In this document: piece after piece, positions 1-7,598 of the stretch | Position numbering within the stretch: position 1 is the stretch's first letter | How the letters are laid out: each line of letters opens with the position of its first letter | Assembly (NCBI GenBank): GCA_035513275.1 | Contig: DATKCJ010000230.1 | Span: 1 to 13,951, forward strand | Reading direction: 5' to 3' | From: DATKCJ01 sp035513275 | GTDB taxonomy: Bacteria; Verrucomicrobiota; Verrucomicrobiia; Opitutales; Opitutaceae | DNA: 13,951 nucleotides | The notes under the pieces: model-generated | Told to the model about the DNA's origin: nothing | Database searches by the model: none | What the model saw: only the letters and a program-made list of their open reading frames with translations | Made by a program: the position numbers and the translations under genes

Positions 1-267
1 GAACCGTGCGCTCATCGCTTCGGCATCGCTCGCCAGGAAGAACAGGCGCTGCGAATCCAGATCTTCCATGTAATTTGGAATCAGTTGGCCCAGGTCGTCT
101 TTCTGCAGCTCCTTGCCGTTAAAATGGACGTTCTCGAGCAACTGGACCATCAACCGGGTTTCTTCCGCCATGGTCGTGGTGGCGTTGTAGGTTTTCGCAA
201 AGCACGTCCCGGCAAGGACGAAGAGGATTGCGAGGGGCGCGACGAAGATGCGGTTGGTGCGGTTCAA
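1..267 (-). CDS. prc: Tail-specific (carboxy-terminal processing) S41 protease, N-terminal part
   Basis: This is the first 89 codons of a gene that runs off the left edge. Prc-family proteases act in the periplasm and degrade or trim proteins from their C terminus. The translation starts with a typical signal peptide (residues 1-24, basic start, hydrophobic core FVAPLAILFVLAG, cleavage near CFA). It then matches the N-terminal helical domain of the family: residues 41-85 contain LLENVHF, then a motif close to LD-x-QR-x-FFLASD, as in E. coli Prc. The PDZ and Ser/Lys catalytic parts lie outside the window. The start is a TTG at 265-267. An in-frame stop lies 21 bases upstream (289-291), and the next ATG would remove the signal peptide, so TTG is the best choice. 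No ribosome binding site is visible. The family call rests on the N-terminal domain only. Confidence 0.72.
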   Translation of the reverse strand, partial: MNRTNRIFVAPLAILFVLAGTCFAKTYNATTTMAEETRLMVQLLENVHFNGKELQKDDLGQLIPNYMEDLDSQRLFFLASDAEAMSARF

Positions 268-328
268 GGGGGAAGGGGGGCTGGGTAGTTAGTCGTCGGG
301 ATGCGCGGATTGTTTCACCGGCAGGCTG

Positions 329-356
329 ATTATTCCTGTCGTTTTTCGGAGAGCAA
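329..356 (-). promoter_or_regulatory. Candidate sigma70-type promoter of the prc-like gene
   Basis: On the minus strand TTGCTC (356-351) and AATAAT (334-329) are separated by 16 bases. The -10 matches five of six consensus bases, the -35 only three. It would give a leader of roughly 55 bases before the TTG start at 267. It lies in an AT-richer part of the gene-free stretch 268-528, in which I see nothing else convincing. Confidence 0.35.
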
Positions 357-528
357 GGTTCGCAGTGAGTGTTGCGAGGAATTTAGCCACATTTTCAGCC
401 CCGGGCAAACGCGGAGTGCTTACCGTTGTCGGGCTCCTGGCGCACGCGCTTTGCCGTCAGCCGTTCCGCCCAATCAGGATACGCCAGTGACGATGCTCGT
501 TGGGTCGCCCTCGGGGGGTCGCGGCAAG

Positions 529-1449
529 CTAGCGTTTCCCGAGAGTGTCGCGAGCGTCGTCGAGTGTTCGCTTCTCCTCAGGGGTCAACGAGCCGAAGCC
601 CGAGTGGTTGATCTTGTCGAGTATGCGATCAACCTCCCGCTTCATGTCGCGGCCCTGCGAGACGTTTACGCGGTAGCTGCCGCCGATGTCGGGATTCGCA
701 CGCTTGGTCCGCATCCATTTCGGGAGTTCTACTGATTTCGAGGGGGAGATCACCGCGGACTCCCCTGACCACACTCGGTAAAGGATCAGTCCTGCAAGCA
801 TTCCGCCGAGATGGGCAGAGTGCGCGATGCCGGTTGAGAGTCCCCCTCCTGGAAGTTCCGCAAACAGGAATAGAAAGAGCTGCACGCCTCCGATGAACAT
901 CGCGGCATACTTGGGAATCACCGTGACCGGCAGGATGAAGAACAGAAGCACGGTGATCCGCTCGTTCGGTCGCATGCAGGCAAAATAGGTGATCAGGCCG
1001 AAAACGGCCCCGCTCGCCCCGACCAGCATTCCGCCCCGGGAGAAGTTGATGCCGGTCCAGAACAGGCCTCCGAGGATTGTGCACACGAAGAAGAGCAGCA
1101 GGAAACGGCGCGCCCCCAGTTCAGGAAGCACGATCCTTCCCAGGAAAAAGAGACCGAGGGTGTTTGCCAGGATGTGCCAGATGCCGCGTGTGTCATGGAG
1201 GAAGCCGTAGGTGAAGAGCGTCCAGAAGCGTCCTTCTGCGAGGCCCCGCGCAGACAAGCCGAACCATTCCGAAACGACGCGCGAACTGAACCACACCTCG
1301 ACAAGGTTCTGCGCGACAAAGACCGCAGCGAGCGCGCCCAACAGCCAGAACAGCGGCGCCAAACCGCTGTTCGGGCTCACGCTGCGCATGTAGGGGCGAT
1401 CGGAAATCATGCTGGTCGATACGGTAGGTTCGGAAGGGCGCAAAAACAA
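529..1449 (-). CDS. Rhomboid family intramembrane serine protease
   Basis: Rhomboids (S54) cleave transmembrane segments of other membrane proteins inside the bilayer. The 306-residue translation has about six hydrophobic segments between residues 30 and 225. The family motifs are present: WHILANT (H92, N96) in the second segment, GASGAVFG with the nucleophile S146, and AHLGGMLAG with the catalytic H213. The family's Ser-His dyad is therefore intact. Residues 230-306 form a polar cytosolic tail; its end (RILDKI, then SLTPEEKR) resembles the short DUF6576 module found after some rhomboids. The longest reading starts at TTG 1449, preceded six bases upstream by GAGGGGAG, which could be a ribosome binding site. 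ATG 1410 (codon 14) and ATG 1389 (codon 21) are alternatives without such a site. The gene is divergent from the ferredoxin gene; its substrate is unknown. Confidence 0.9.
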   Translation of the reverse strand: MFLRPSEPTVSTSMISDRPYMRSVSPNSGLAPLFWLLGALAAVFVAQNLVEVWFSSRVVSEWFGLSARGLAEGRFWTLFTYGFLHDTRGIWHILANTLGLFFLGRIVLPELGARRFLLLFFVCTILGGLFWTGINFSRGGMLVGASGAVFGLITYFACMRPNERITVLLFFILPVTVIPKYAAMFIGGVQLFLFLFAELPGGGLSTGIAHSAHLGGMLAGLILYRVWSGESAVISPSKSVELPKWMRTKRANPDIGGSYRVNVSQGRDMKREVDRILDKINHSGFGSLTPEEKRTLDDARDTLGKR

Positions 1450-1533
1450 GACTCGCTCCCCTCAAATTACAACACCGCCCGTCTCGTTCCCCGCTTGACT
1501 AGGCGTTGGTGCTCTTTTGATTGGTAGTCATCT

Positions 1534-1767
1534 ATGGCTAACAAAGCTGACAAGTGGCCGAACAACGCCCCGGGCAAGTTTTACGTGGATCAGCAGTGCA
1601 TCGACTGTGATCTGTGCCGCGAAACCGCGCCGGCCTTCTTCACGAGGAACGACGAGGGTGGCTATTCCTTCGTGCACGCCCAGCCCCAGACCGAGGAAGA
1701 CGCCGCTCTGTGCCGCGAGGCGCTCGAGGGATGCCCCGTCGAGGCGATCGGCGAAGACGGCGAGTGA
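1534..1767 (+). CDS. Small single-cluster [4Fe-4S] ferredoxin
   Basis: A 77-residue soluble electron carrier. Cysteines C22, C25 and C28 form the Cx2Cx2C motif and C67, followed by proline (GCPVEAI), supplies the fourth ligand. This is the arrangement of single [4Fe-4S] ferredoxins of the Fer4_13/Fer4_15 type. The second cluster motif of 2[4Fe-4S] ferredoxins is absent. A fifth cysteine, C60, lies seven residues before C67; no obvious disulphide partner is seen. The ATG start at 1534 gives a normal N terminus, but no ribosome binding site is visible. A TTGACT at 1495-1500 upstream resembles a -35 box, without a good -10 at the right distance. The redox partner cannot be inferred from the neighbours, a divergent rhomboid gene and a downstream TonB receptor gene. 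Confidence 0.9.
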   Translation: MANKADKWPNNAPGKFYVDQQCIDCDLCRETAPAFFTRNDEGGYSFVHAQPQTEEDAALCREALEGCPVEAIGEDGE

Positions 1768-1785
1768 GTTTTTGTTGAACCCGTC

Positions 1786-1802
1786 CGCGGGCGTGGCCCG
1801 CG
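1786..1802 (+). terminator. GC-rich hairpin after the ferredoxin gene
   Basis: CGCGGGC (1786-1792) and GCCCGCG (1796-1802) form a perfect 7-bp stem with a three-base loop, 18 bases after the ferredoxin stop. No T-run follows, so it would be at best a weak terminator or an RNA-stabilising hairpin. Confidence 0.35.
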
Positions 1803-1827
1803 AGTAGCCGGTTTGGATTCCGCAATC

Positions 1828-1847
1828 GTGTGCGACATCGCGCACAC
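1828..1847. promoter_or_regulatory. Inverted repeat upstream of the TonB-dependent receptor (possible operator)
   Basis: GTGTGCG (1828-1834) and CGCACAC (1841-1847) form a perfect 7-bp dyad with a six-base spacer. It lies 71 bases before the receptor's ATG at 1919. Its size fits an operator for a dimeric regulator, but it could also be an RNA hairpin. No known regulator motif was recognised. Confidence 0.35.
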
Positions 1848-1918
1848 TGACGCACTGAAAGGGTAGCGTCGGAATAGAATTGTTAAGGAAGCGCGTGGTG
1901 CTACTTACAAACGCTCCG

Positions 1919-3760
1919 ATGAAACGCGCCCGATTCTCCCGTTGGTTTGTGCCGGTCATTGTCGCTGCGGCCGGCATCGCCGTCGACGCGCAGGAAACCG
2001 CGATCGTCACGCTTCCAGAATTTGAGGTCACCGAGACGCGCGTGGCGAACACCGCACCAGTGGGTTCGTTTGGCGCGGCCGTGTCCGGGCTGAAGTTTGA
2101 GCCGCTCGTGGACGTGCAATCGCGCAACATGGCTGAGGGTCAGGCCGACATCGCAGTCCGCGGAGGCATCTTTGAGAACACGGGTTTCAGGATCGGTGGA
2201 GCCAGCTTGTTTGATCCGCAGACAGGCCACTACTTTGCCGAGATTCCGGTCGCGCCGGCGATGCTGCGCCCGGTCGAGGTGCTCACGGGCGTCGACAACG
2301 CGGCCGCTGGTTTCAACTCATCGGTGGCGACGCTCCAATATCGTTGGTCGGCGATTGCGCCGCGCGGCGAGGCGACGGTCGGCGCCGGCGAATATGGATT
2401 GAGACGCGCGGATATCTATGAGGCTGTCGCACTCCACGAAAGCGCCGGGCTCGCAGTCCTGTCGGACTTCTCAGCCTCTTGGTCGCAGGGCGACGGGTCG
2501 GTGCCGGGGGGCGACCACGAGTTCGCCCGTTACGCGGGCCGTCTTCAGTTCCGTCGGGGCAACGCGCAGACCGACTTGTTCGCCGGCTACCAATCCAAGT
2601 TCTTCGGCTGGCCGAATCTCTACACGCCTTTCGGATTTCAGGAGACCGAGAACATCAAGACGACGCTCGTTCTTCTGAATCATCGCACTGAAGAGCCTGA
2701 TGGTGGATTTCTCGAGGCCTCCGCGCTGTGGCGGCGGAATGTCGATGACTACGAGTTCAACCGCGCGCAGCCGGGAGCGAGCAATCCGTTCGAGCATGAG
2801 ACCCGCGTGTGGGCCGCTTCGATCGAGGCGAGGCGGGCGGTCGCCGAGGGGACGTTTCTCCGCGGGCGTGCGGAAGTCGTGGCTGACAGCATCGATTCGA
2901 CGTCGCTCCTGTTCGCAGGATTCGACTCGCGGGTGTATTTCAAGGGCTCGCTCAGCGCGGAGCGTGAGTCCGCCGCTGCATCTGGCAACTGGTCGGCGCG
3001 CGCAGGGCTCGCGTTCGACGACGACAACAGGGGCGGCTCCGAGGTATCGCCATTGTTCCAGATCGACTATCAGCCACATGGTGGCGCAACACGGTTCTAC
3101 GCGCAGGTCGCCGGCGCATCGCAAGTCCCCGGCTACACTGCTCTCGGCTCGTCGGCGACCGGGGGCTTGTTTCGCGGCAATCCGAATCTGGGACGCGAAC
3201 GGAGCACGAACTGGGAGGTGGGTGCGGAGACGCGCTCGGGAGATTGGTCTGCGCAGGCGGCACTGTTCCTGAGGCGCGACCGAGGGCTGGTGGACTGGAC
3301 TTTCAGACAGGGAGTAGTCGCGCGGACCGCAAACGCGGTGGATATCGACACACTTGGATTCGAGGCCGTGCTCGTTCGCAAGTGGGCTCACGCCAGGGCA
3401 GTGCTCGGATATGCCTGGCTCGAGAAGGACGCCGACTATCGCGGGCGCACGGTCGACGCGAGTTTCTACGCGCTCAACTTCCCGAGGCACCGCGCGACGC
3501 TCGCACTCATTTGGGAGCCTGCCTCGTGGATTGATGTGCGTCTCGACAATGAGTTTCGCGTTCAGGAGCCGAACTTCCTGAGGGTGGGGGACGACACCGC
3601 GTTCATCTCAACAGTGGGGGTGCACCTCTTCCCTTCGGCCGACAGGAAGCTCGAGATTGCGATCCTCGTCGACAATCTTTGGGACGACGATTTCGAAGAG
3701 GTTCCCGCTGTGCCGGCCGCGCGCCGACAGGCAGCGATCTCTGCGACGCTCCATTGGTAG
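1919..3760 (+). CDS. TonB-dependent outer-membrane receptor
   Basis: A 613-residue outer-membrane beta-barrel importer powered by TonB/ExbBD, for a substrate that cannot be read from the sequence. ATG 1919 is chosen because it starts directly with a signal peptide (residues 1-24, cleavage after AVDA); the same frame is open back to a TTG at 1880. A TonB-box-like stretch IVTLPEFEV follows at residues 29-37. The plug domain spans about residues 45-145, with the IAVRGG and VEVLTGVDNAAAGF motifs. The rest is a barrel rich in alternating aromatic strands, with the common signature GNPNLGRERSTNWEVG. It ends in LHW, an aromatic C terminus as required for barrel assembly. At about 610 residues it is in the range of siderophore or cobalamin receptors and much shorter than SusC-type receptors. 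No cobalamin riboswitch or Fur box was recognised upstream. Confidence 0.88.
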   Translation: MKRARFSRWFVPVIVAAAGIAVDAQETAIVTLPEFEVTETRVANTAPVGSFGAAVSGLKFEPLVDVQSRNMAEGQADIAVRGGIFENTGFRIGGASLFDPQTGHYFAEIPVAPAMLRPVEVLTGVDNAAAGFNSSVATLQYRWSAIAPRGEATVGAGEYGLRRADIYEAVALHESAGLAVLSDFSASWSQGDGSVPGGDHEFARYAGRLQFRRGNAQTDLFAGYQSKFFGWPNLYTPFGFQETENIKTTLVLLNHRTEEPDGGFLEASALWRRNVDDYEFNRAQPGASNPFEHETRVWAASIEARRAVAEGTFLRGRAEVVADSIDSTSLLFAGFDSRVYFKGSLSAERESAAASGNWSARAGLAFDDDNRGGSEVSPLFQIDYQPHGGATRFYAQVAGASQVPGYTALGSSATGGLFRGNPNLGRERSTNWEVGAETRSGDWSAQAALFLRRDRGLVDWTFRQGVVARTANAVDIDTLGFEAVLVRKWAHARAVLGYAWLEKDADYRGRTVDASFYALNFPRHRATLALIWEPASWIDVRLDNEFRVQEPNFLRVGDDTAFISTVGVHLFPSADRKLEIAILVDNLWDDDFEEVPAVPAARRQAAISATLHW

Positions 3761-3840
3761 TCTGGAAGCGTGGTCGCGCCGCGACGGAGTGCGCTGTTTG
3801 CCGTTTGACCTTGGCCGAGCGTGCGCGGTTGGATTGCAGG

Positions 3841-5907
3841 ATGGCAGACGACAATCCCTTTCTCGACCGACGATTCGACATCCAGTGGAACCGGCTCACG
3901 CCCGAGTTGATCGCTCCCGCGATCGAGGTGGCGCTCGCCGACGCGCTTGCCGCGCTGGAGGCAATCGCCACCCAGGACCGGGCAACCGTGACGCTCGCGT
4001 CAAGCATCGAGGCGCTCGAGTCGGCGACCGATGCGCTGAACGAAGCCTGGGGCAAGGTAACGCACCTCACATCGGTCTGCGATTCGCCGGAGGTCAGGAG
4101 CGCCTACAATTCGATGCTCCCTAAAGTCACGGAGTTCTACGCGAGCATTCACCTGAACGGTGCGCTTTGGGATGTCATGAAGGCGTTCGCGAGCACGCCC
4201 GAGGCAAACACACTCATTGGCGTAAGGAAGCGGCTCTTCGACGAGACGATTGCGGACTTCAAGCAAGCGGGCGCCAACCTCGAGCCCGCGAAAAAGTCCC
4301 GGCTTGAACAACTCGAGTCGGAACTTGCATCGCTGACGCAGAAATTTTCCGAGAACGTCCTCGACGCGACGAACGCATGGGAACTGGTCGTCGACGACGA
4401 GTCGCGGATCGATGGTCTGCCAGCGCACGCAAAAGACGCGGCCCGCCGGAGTGCCGAGTCTAAGGGACATGGCGACGCAGCCACGCCGAAGTGGAGGTTC
4501 ACGCTGCATCAACCGTCGCAGGAGCCCGTGATGACGCATGCGCTGGACGAGTCTTTACGGCGCGAAGTGTGGGACGCGGCTGTGGGCGTGGGCGCGCGCG
4601 CGCCGCACGACAACCATGACTTGATCCGGCAGATACTGAAATTGCGCCAGGAGAAGGCCGAGATTCTGGGAAAGAGCGCGTTTCCAGACCTCGTGCTCGA
4701 GCGGCGGATGGCGAAGAGCGGAGCAGCCGCGCTCCGATTCGTCGAGGAGATGCACGCGCGCGTGAAGAAGGCCTTCGATCGCGAGTGCCGCGAGCTTGAG
4801 GAGTTCAAGGCGGCGAAGACCGGCAGCGCAGCCGCGACGCTCGCGCCGTGGGAAGTCGCGTTTTGGGCAGAGAAGCTGCGCAAGGATCGTTTCGATTTCG
4901 ACGAGGAAGCGCTTCGGCCCTATTTCCCGCTCGATCGGGTCATCGAAGGACTGTTTGCGATCACCGAGCGGATCTTTGGTGTGAAGGCTGTCGCCCGCGA
5001 AAAGGGTGCGGTCGACACGTGGCATTCCGAAGTGCGCTTTTATGATCTGAAGGACGTTGACGGCCGGCAGCTCGGCTCGTTCTACACTGACTGGCATCCA
5101 CGCGAATCGAAGCGCAGTGGCGCGTGGATGAACTACCTCATCACGGGAGTGCGGAATCGCGAGGGTCGCACACCGCATCTCGGCTTGATGTGTGGCAACA
5201 TGACGCCGCCCGCCGGTGACAAGCCTGCGCTTCTCACGCATCGGGAGGTCGAGACGGTGTTTCACGAATTTGGGCACCTGCTCCATCACCTGCTCGGCGA
5301 GGTCGAATACAAGTCGCTCAACGGAGTGAACGTGTCCTGGGACTTTGTGGAGCTGCCTTCGCAGATCATGGAGAACTGGGCATGGGAGCCCGAAGGGCTC
5401 GATCTCTTCGGACGCCATTTTGAAACAGGCGGGTCCATTCCCGACGCGCTGTTCGCGAAGATGAAGGCGGCGCGGAATTTCCGGACAGCCACGGCGACGG
5501 TGCGTCAGCTGGCGTTTGGGAAGATGGATCTCGAACTCCATCTCCGCCCGAAGCGTTTCGTCGACGCGGATCTGGACGCGGAGATCGAAAAACTCCTTTG
5601 CGATTACATTGTGCCAACAAATCCGACGGCCCCTTCAACCGTCTGCCGGTTCGGCCACTTGTTCTCGGACCCGGTGGGCTACGCTGCTGGCTACTACTCC
5701 TACAAGTGGGCCGAGGTGCTCGATGCAGACGCGTTCACTCGCTTCAAGGAGCGCGGGATTCTGGACGCGGAGACGGGTAGGGCGTTTCGAAAGCACGTGC
5801 TCAGCCGTGGAAACTCAGAGCCGCCCGAGGCGCTGTTCCGGCGGTTCATGGGGCGCGATGCCGACATCAACGCGCTGCTGATTCGCAACGGGCTCGTCGA
5901 GGCGTAG
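3841..5907 (+). CDS. prlC: M3 family oligopeptidase (oligopeptidase A-like zinc metallopeptidase)
   Basis: A 688-residue cytosolic zinc peptidase that degrades short peptides, including cleaved signal peptides in known family members. The zinc site is HEFGH (H475, E476, H479), with the third ligand E504 in VELPSQIMENW; the 29-residue distance from H475 to E504 is typical of M3 enzymes. The length matches oligopeptidase A (about 680 residues). The long helical N-terminal half and the C-terminal FSDPVGYAAGYYSYKWAEVLDAD motif also match. ATG 3841 is preferred over upstream starts in the same frame, which would extend the protein into the 3' end of the receptor gene with sequence unlike the family. 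Only a weak GCAGG precedes it. The gap to the receptor is 80 bases and contains the near-palindrome GTCGCGCCGCGAC (3773-3785). No signal peptide is seen. The symbol is assigned by family resemblance. Confidence 0.9.
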   Translation: MADDNPFLDRRFDIQWNRLTPELIAPAIEVALADALAALEAIATQDRATVTLASSIEALESATDALNEAWGKVTHLTSVCDSPEVRSAYNSMLPKVTEFYASIHLNGALWDVMKAFASTPEANTLIGVRKRLFDETIADFKQAGANLEPAKKSRLEQLESELASLTQKFSENVLDATNAWELVVDDESRIDGLPAHAKDAARRSAESKGHGDAATPKWRFTLHQPSQEPVMTHALDESLRREVWDAAVGVGARAPHDNHDLIRQILKLRQEKAEILGKSAFPDLVLERRMAKSGAAALRFVEEMHARVKKAFDRECRELEEFKAAKTGSAAATLAPWEVAFWAEKLRKDRFDFDEEALRPYFPLDRVIEGLFAITERIFGVKAVAREKGAVDTWHSEVRFYDLKDVDGRQLGSFYTDWHPRESKRSGAWMNYLITGVRNREGRTPHLGLMCGNMTPPAGDKPALLTHREVETVFHEFGHLLHHLLGEVEYKSLNGVNVSWDFVELPSQIMENWAWEPEGLDLFGRHFETGGSIPDALFAKMKAARNFRTATATVRQLAFGKMDLELHLRPKRFVDADLDAEIEKLLCDYIVPTNPTAPSTVCRFGHLFSDPVGYAAGYYSYKWAEVLDADAFTRFKERGILDAETGRAFRKHVLSRGNSEPPEALFRRFMGRDADINALLIRNGLVEA

Positions 5908-6094
5908 AGCGGGTTGAACGAGCTCTCGCTGCATCGGCCCGGCACATCGCCGTCCGCATCTGTGCCAATGCGTCGCGGCATACTTCCATCAAGTTCGTCG
6001 CGGACCGGTTTTCGTTCTTGTGCAAGGCCGCCTTCTGGAACGCGATGCACGACTCGACCGAGTCGACCAGTTCCGGTTGCGCAGTTGGCAACAT
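5867..6094 (-). CDS. Small hypothetical protein (75 residues), possible missed gene
   Basis: A 75-residue ORF antisense to the region between the M3 peptidase and the YugP-like gene; it overlaps the last 41 bases of the M3 gene tail to tail. Its ATG (6094) is preceded, five bases upstream, by AAGGTG, one of the better ribosome binding sites in the window. In roughly the first 55 codons nearly every third base is G or C, as in the real genes. The predicted chain is helical and polar, with C16, H25, C39, C51 and C70, and becomes Arg-rich and low quality where it overlaps the M3 gene. No signal peptide, membrane segment or known family was recognised. The opposite strand shares the same third positions (plus frame 5907-6132), so the coding signal could belong to a degraded plus-strand gene instead. 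An upstream start at 6148 would add 18 residues. Confidence 0.38.
   Translation of the reverse strand: MLPTAQPELVDSVESCIAFQKAALHKNENRSATNLMEVCRDALAQMRTAMCRADAARARSTRSTPRRARCESAAR
6050..6065. repeat. 16-base near-perfect palindrome upstream of the YugP-like gene
   Basis: CGACTCG (6050-6056) and CGAGTCG (6059-6065) flank a two-base centre. It lies 67 bases upstream of the YugP-like start and inside the small minus-strand ORF. It may be an operator or a chance result of GC-rich coding sequence. Confidence 0.3.
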
Positions 6095-6132
6095 TTCTGC
6101 ACCTTCCGCGTCAAGCAATCGCCAACCAACCC

Positions 6133-6834
6133 ATGACGACCCTCGCATTTGCCATCCTGCCCACGCCTGTCCTCCTCGTGATGCTTGTTCTGACGTTTGC
6201 CTTCGCGATCTACGCGCAGGCGAAGGTCACCGGCACATACAAGAAGTTCTCCCAAGTCGGATCACGCGGCCGCATTACCGGTCGCGAAGCGGCCGAGGCC
6301 GTGATGGCTCGCGCTGGCATCCAGAATGTCGACATCGTCGAGATTCCCGGCCACCTGACCGATCACTACGATCCGACCAACAAGCGCCTCGCGCTTTCGC
6401 GGGAAAACTACCATGGCGATAGCCTGGCGGCGCTCGGCGTTGCGGCGCACGAGGCGGGGCACGCGATCCAGCACCGTGTCGGATACTCGATGCTCAAGGC
6501 GCGGATGGCAGTCATCCCAATCACCCAGATCTCATCGCAGTTGCTTCCGTTCGTGATGATCGGCGGATTCATTTTCGGATTTGGCGGGGGCATCCTCATC
6601 GACATCGGCATCATGTGCTACTTCGTATTGACGATCTTCCACCTCATCACGCTGCCTGTTGAGTTCGATGCGAGCCGTCGCGCCAAGGAAGAACTCGTCG
6701 GCCTCGGGATCCTTGCGAGAGACGAGATGCCGGGAGTAAGTGCGACTTTGAATGCCGCGGCCCTGACCTACGTGGCCGCGTTCGTGTCGTCGCTACTTCA
6801 TTTGCTCTGGCTGCTTTCAATGCGCCGCAACTGA
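6133..6834 (+). CDS. YugP-like membrane zinc metallopeptidase (Zn_peptidase_2 family)
   Basis: A 233-residue integral membrane protein with an HExxH zinc site. A transmembrane segment spans residues about 8-28. A cytosolic or periplasmic stretch follows, with the family-typical LTDHYDPTNKRLALS, then HEAGH (H106, E107, H110). Two further hydrophobic segments are at about 136-176. The family motif LPVEFDASRRA follows and supplies E177 as the likely third ligand. A final hydrophobic segment is at about 208-229. Length and motif order match the YugP family (PF04298), whose physiological substrate is poorly known. ATG 6133 is chosen because the family starts with the first membrane helix; the frame is open upstream but encodes Pro/Ser/Arg-rich sequence of no recognisable kind. 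No ribosome binding site is visible. It is 225 bases from the M3 gene, so co-transcription is uncertain. Confidence 0.9.
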   Translation: MTTLAFAILPTPVLLVMLVLTFAFAIYAQAKVTGTYKKFSQVGSRGRITGREAAEAVMARAGIQNVDIVEIPGHLTDHYDPTNKRLALSRENYHGDSLAALGVAAHEAGHAIQHRVGYSMLKARMAVIPITQISSQLLPFVMIGGFIFGFGGGILIDIGIMCYFVLTIFHLITLPVEFDASRRAKEELVGLGILARDEMPGVSATLNAAALTYVAAFVSSLLHLLWLLSMRRN

Positions 6835-6858
6835 GCGGCATCGATGAAGTCTTTGCCG

Positions 6859-6889
6859 AAAAAGAAACGGCGGCCGTCTCCGGCCGCCG
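6859..6889 (-). terminator. Rho-independent terminator of the kinase/regulator operon
   Basis: CGGCGGCCG (6868-6876) and CGGCCGCCG (6881-6889) form a perfect 9-bp stem with a four-base loop. On the minus strand it is followed by TTTCTTTTT, a typical T-rich tail. It begins 32 bases after the response regulator stop. It also lies just after the convergent YugP-like gene and could stop that transcript less efficiently. Confidence 0.82.
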
Positions 6890-6920
6890 CTTCGCTATCA
6901 TGGCTGGGAATGATTACGGA

Positions 6921-7598
6921 TTAATTTCCTGAAGTGCGGTATTGCTCGACCCACCGGACACAGAATTGCACGAGCTGGGTGGCGTTCTCGAGCTTGAGCT
7001 TCTCCTTGATGTGAGCGCGGTGCGACTCGACGGTCTTGATGCTGATGTGAAGCTTGTCGGCGATCTCGCGGGTGGCGGTGCCGTTGCCGATGAGCGCGAC
7101 GATCTCCAACTCTCGATCACTGAGCGAATCGACGGGGGAGTTCTTGCTCGGATCGCCGCCGTCGACGACGGTGCGCAGCATCTGCGTCGCCACGCGGTCG
7201 GACACGAAGACCTTGCCGGCACGGATGCGACGGATGGCTTCCATGACCTTCTCGACCATCTCCTGCTTCATCACATAAGCCTTGGCGCCGGCCTTCAGGA
7301 CGCGAAGGGCGTAAACAGTCTCGTCGTGCATCGAGAGCACAAGCACCTGGATCGATGGATCAAGCACCTTGATGTTCTTGATCAGTTCGAGGCCGTTCAT
7401 GCTCTTGAGCGAGATGTCGACGATGACGAGGTCGGGCCGGATCGTGGTGATTCCCTTGATGCCGCTCGGCGCGTCGTCGGCTTCGCCGACAACTACCATG
7501 TCGGACTCCTGGTTGATCAGTTCGCCAAGCCCCTTCCGGAGGAGCGGGTGATCGTCGACAATGAAGATCCGGGTTTTTTCGGTTGAGGACTTCTTCAT
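6921..7598 (-). CDS. NarL/FixJ-type response regulator with LuxR DNA-binding domain
   Basis: A 225-residue two-component response regulator. The receiver domain (about residues 9-125) has the acidic pair D15-D16, the phospho-acceptor D61 (LVIVDISL), the switch residue S89 and the conserved K111. A linker leads to a LuxR-type helix-turn-helix at about 157-218, with LSDRELEIVALI, ATREIADKL and IKTVESHRAHI; this is the standard NarL layout. Its ATG overlaps the stop of the upstream kinase gene by four bases (ATGA, 7595-7598), so the two are translationally coupled and almost certainly partners. All phosphorylation residues are present. Targets are unknown; the adjacent divergent promoter region with several dyads is a natural candidate, including autoregulation. 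Confidence 0.95.
   Translation of the reverse strand: MKKSSTEKTRIFIVDDHPLLRKGLGELINQESDMVVVGEADDAPSGIKGITTIRPDLVIVDISLKSMNGLELIKNIKVLDPSIQVLVLSMHDETVYALRVLKAGAKAYVMKQEMVEKVMEAIRRIRAGKVFVSDRVATQMLRTVVDGGDPSKNSPVDSLSDRELEIVALIGNGTATREIADKLHISIKTVESHRAHIKEKLKLENATQLVQFCVRWVEQYRTSGN

Noticed and set aside
301..735. 144-codon plus-strand frame overlapping the rhomboid 3' end
   Set aside because: More than 200 bases are antisense to the rhomboid gene, and the upstream part shows no codon bias or protein-like sequence.
1495..1523. Promoter for the ferredoxin gene based on TTGACT at 1495-1500
   Set aside because: No -10 matches more than three bases at 16-18 bases spacing, and the transcript would start only a few bases from the ATG.
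1880..1907. Promoter TTGTTA-N16-TACTTA before the TonB receptor
   Set aside because: The -10 matches only two of six positions, and the start site would fall almost at the ATG.
2471..3490. 339-codon open frame antisense to the TonB-dependent receptor
   Set aside because: It is a by-product of high GC at third positions. Its translation is Arg/Pro-rich with no domain, while the plus strand encodes a clear receptor.
4555..5541. 328-codon open frame antisense to the M3 peptidase
   Set aside because: It lies entirely within a confidently identified gene, has no recognisable motif and has no ribosome binding site.
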